The notes under the pieces were generated by a model. The model saw only the letters and a list, made by a program, of their open reading frames with translations. It was not told where the DNA came from and searched no databases. DNA of 7,297 nt from an uncultured Bacteroidales bacterium. GTDB taxonomy: Bacteria > Bacteroidota > Bacteroidia > Bacteroidales > Muribaculaceae. Within the stretch, counting starts at the first letter, position 1; every line of letters begins with the position of its first letter. Location of the stretch: positions 1-7,297 of the forward strand of contig URNY01000134.1 in NCBI GenBank assembly GCA_900549375.1. Direction: 5' to 3'. This document shows positions 6,666-7,297 of this stretch, in pieces. Made by a program: the position numbers and the translations under genes.

Positions 6666-7297
6666 TCAATCGTTGACAGAGGATTCCTCGTCCCAGAACT
6701 CGTTGTTCCAGTCCTCGTCGGTCATTTCGTCGAATTCCTCCTCTTCGGGTTCATCCTGCTCGAAGATGAAATTGTCTTCCTCCTCTACCCGGTGACGGAT
6801 GTCGAGTTTGCGGTGGGTGATGTTGAAGTTGGAACGGTTCTCCTCCGAGTTGATCTCTCGCCAGAGAAGATCCTTGAGTTCGGCGATTCCCTGACCGGTC
6901 ACGGCAGAGATGAACACAGCCGGCACGCCCTCGGGAAGTTCCTTGGCCAGCTCGCTGCGGAGCTCGTCATCGAGCATGTCGCTCTTGGAGATTGCGAGCA
7001 CGCGGCTCTTATCCATCAGCTCGGGGTTGAACTCGCGGAGTTCGTTGAGGAGCACTTCGTAGTCATGGCGTATATCGTCGGAATCGGCGGGTATCATGAA
7101 GAGCAGCACGGCATTGCGCTCGATATGCCGGAGAAACCGGAGTCCGAGTCCCTTCCCCTCGCTCGCGCCTTCGATGATGCCGGGAATGTCGGCCATGACG
7201 AAAGAGCGGTCGCCGCGATAGTCGACGATGCCGAGGCTCGGCTCCATGGTGGTGAAGGGATAGTCGGCGATCTTGGGTTTTGCCGCCGAGATGGCCG
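6666..7297 (-). CDS. obg: Obg/CgtA-family ribosome-assembly GTPase, N-terminus cut by window edge
   Basis: The frame is open through base 7297; 210 codons and a TGA stop are visible. The internal Met at 7247 is not the start, because the frame continues upstream with AISAAKPKIADYPFTT, the classic Obg switch I/G2 segment. Next come DIPGIIEGASEGKGLG (G3 plus switch II), AISKSDML (G4, where the canonical Asn is Ser) and FISAVTGQGI (G5). The N-terminal glycine-rich Obg fold and the Walker A/G1 motif lie outside the window. The tail is strongly acidic (EQDEPEEEEFDEMTDEDW region), as in many Obg proteins. Obg binds the 50S subunit late in assembly and is linked to (p)ppGpp control; it acts in the cytoplasm. 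Ser in place of Asn in G4 appears to be a lineage trait of Bacteroidota Obg rather than damage. Confidence 0.95.
   Translation of the reverse strand, partial: AISAAKPKIADYPFTTMEPSLGIVDYRGDRSFVMADIPGIIEGASEGKGLGLRFLRHIERNAVLLFMIPADSDDIRHDYEVLLNELREFNPELMDKSRVLAISKSDMLDDELRSELAKELPEGVPAVFISAVTGQGIAELKDLLWREINSEENRSNFNITHRKLDIRHRVEEEDNFIFEQDEPEEEEFDEMTDEDWNNEFWDEESSVND

Noticed and set aside
6650..6667. 8-bp direct repeat GCGGAATC with a 2-base spacer at the obg 3' end
   Set aside because: Too short to distinguish from chance; no flanking mobile element or attachment-site structure.
1..7297. CRISPR array, tRNA/rRNA genes, insertion sequences
   Set aside because: No spaced repeats, cloverleaf-like sequences, transposase motifs or terminal inverted repeats were seen on either strand.

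Overview
The window fits a Bacteroidota genome, most likely order Bacteroidales and plausibly a Muribaculaceae-like gut lineage. The reasons are AT-rich leaders with no clear Shine-Dalgarno sequences, a promoter of the TTTG / TAnnTTTG class, a CarboxypepD_reg-like outer-membrane protein, a Bacteroidales-style TPR-caspase protein and an Obg GTPase with a Ser in its G4 motif. The lineage call is inference from sequence style; no marker gene here fixes the species. All six genes lie on the minus strand, so transcription runs from high to low coordinates.

Right part (about 5791-7297): the C-terminal two thirds of the ribosome-assembly GTPase Obg, cut by the window edge. After 47 bp comes a PlsC-type lysophospholipid/glycerol acyltransferase that appears to start at TTG. 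These are housekeeping genes.

A 109-bp intergenic stretch (5682-5790) holds a good match to a Bacteroidales sigma-ABfr promoter and several GTGC/GCAC-containing palindromic or half-site sequences.

Left part (1-5681): four consecutive co-directional genes, all with Sec-type signal peptides. In transcription order they are (a) a 697-aa beta-propeller plus OmpA-like protein, (b) a 650-aa TPR protein with an intact C-terminal caspase-like (C14) domain, (c) a 306-aa CarboxypepD_reg-like / predicted beta-barrel protein, and (d) a DUF4384-type protein cut by the window edge. Junctions are tight (1 bp between a and b, 62 bp between b and c, a duplicated stop-start junction between c and d), so they look like one transcription unit.

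The inferred theme is an envelope complex: an OmpA-like anchor, a periplasmic caspase-like protease with a protein-interaction scaffold, an outer-membrane protein and a DUF4384 partner. Its substrate and purpose cannot be read from the sequence. The most distinctive sequence-level event is a perfect 23-bp tandem duplication at the junction of c and d. It creates a 7-codon minicistron whose start and stop both overlap its neighbours as TGATG.
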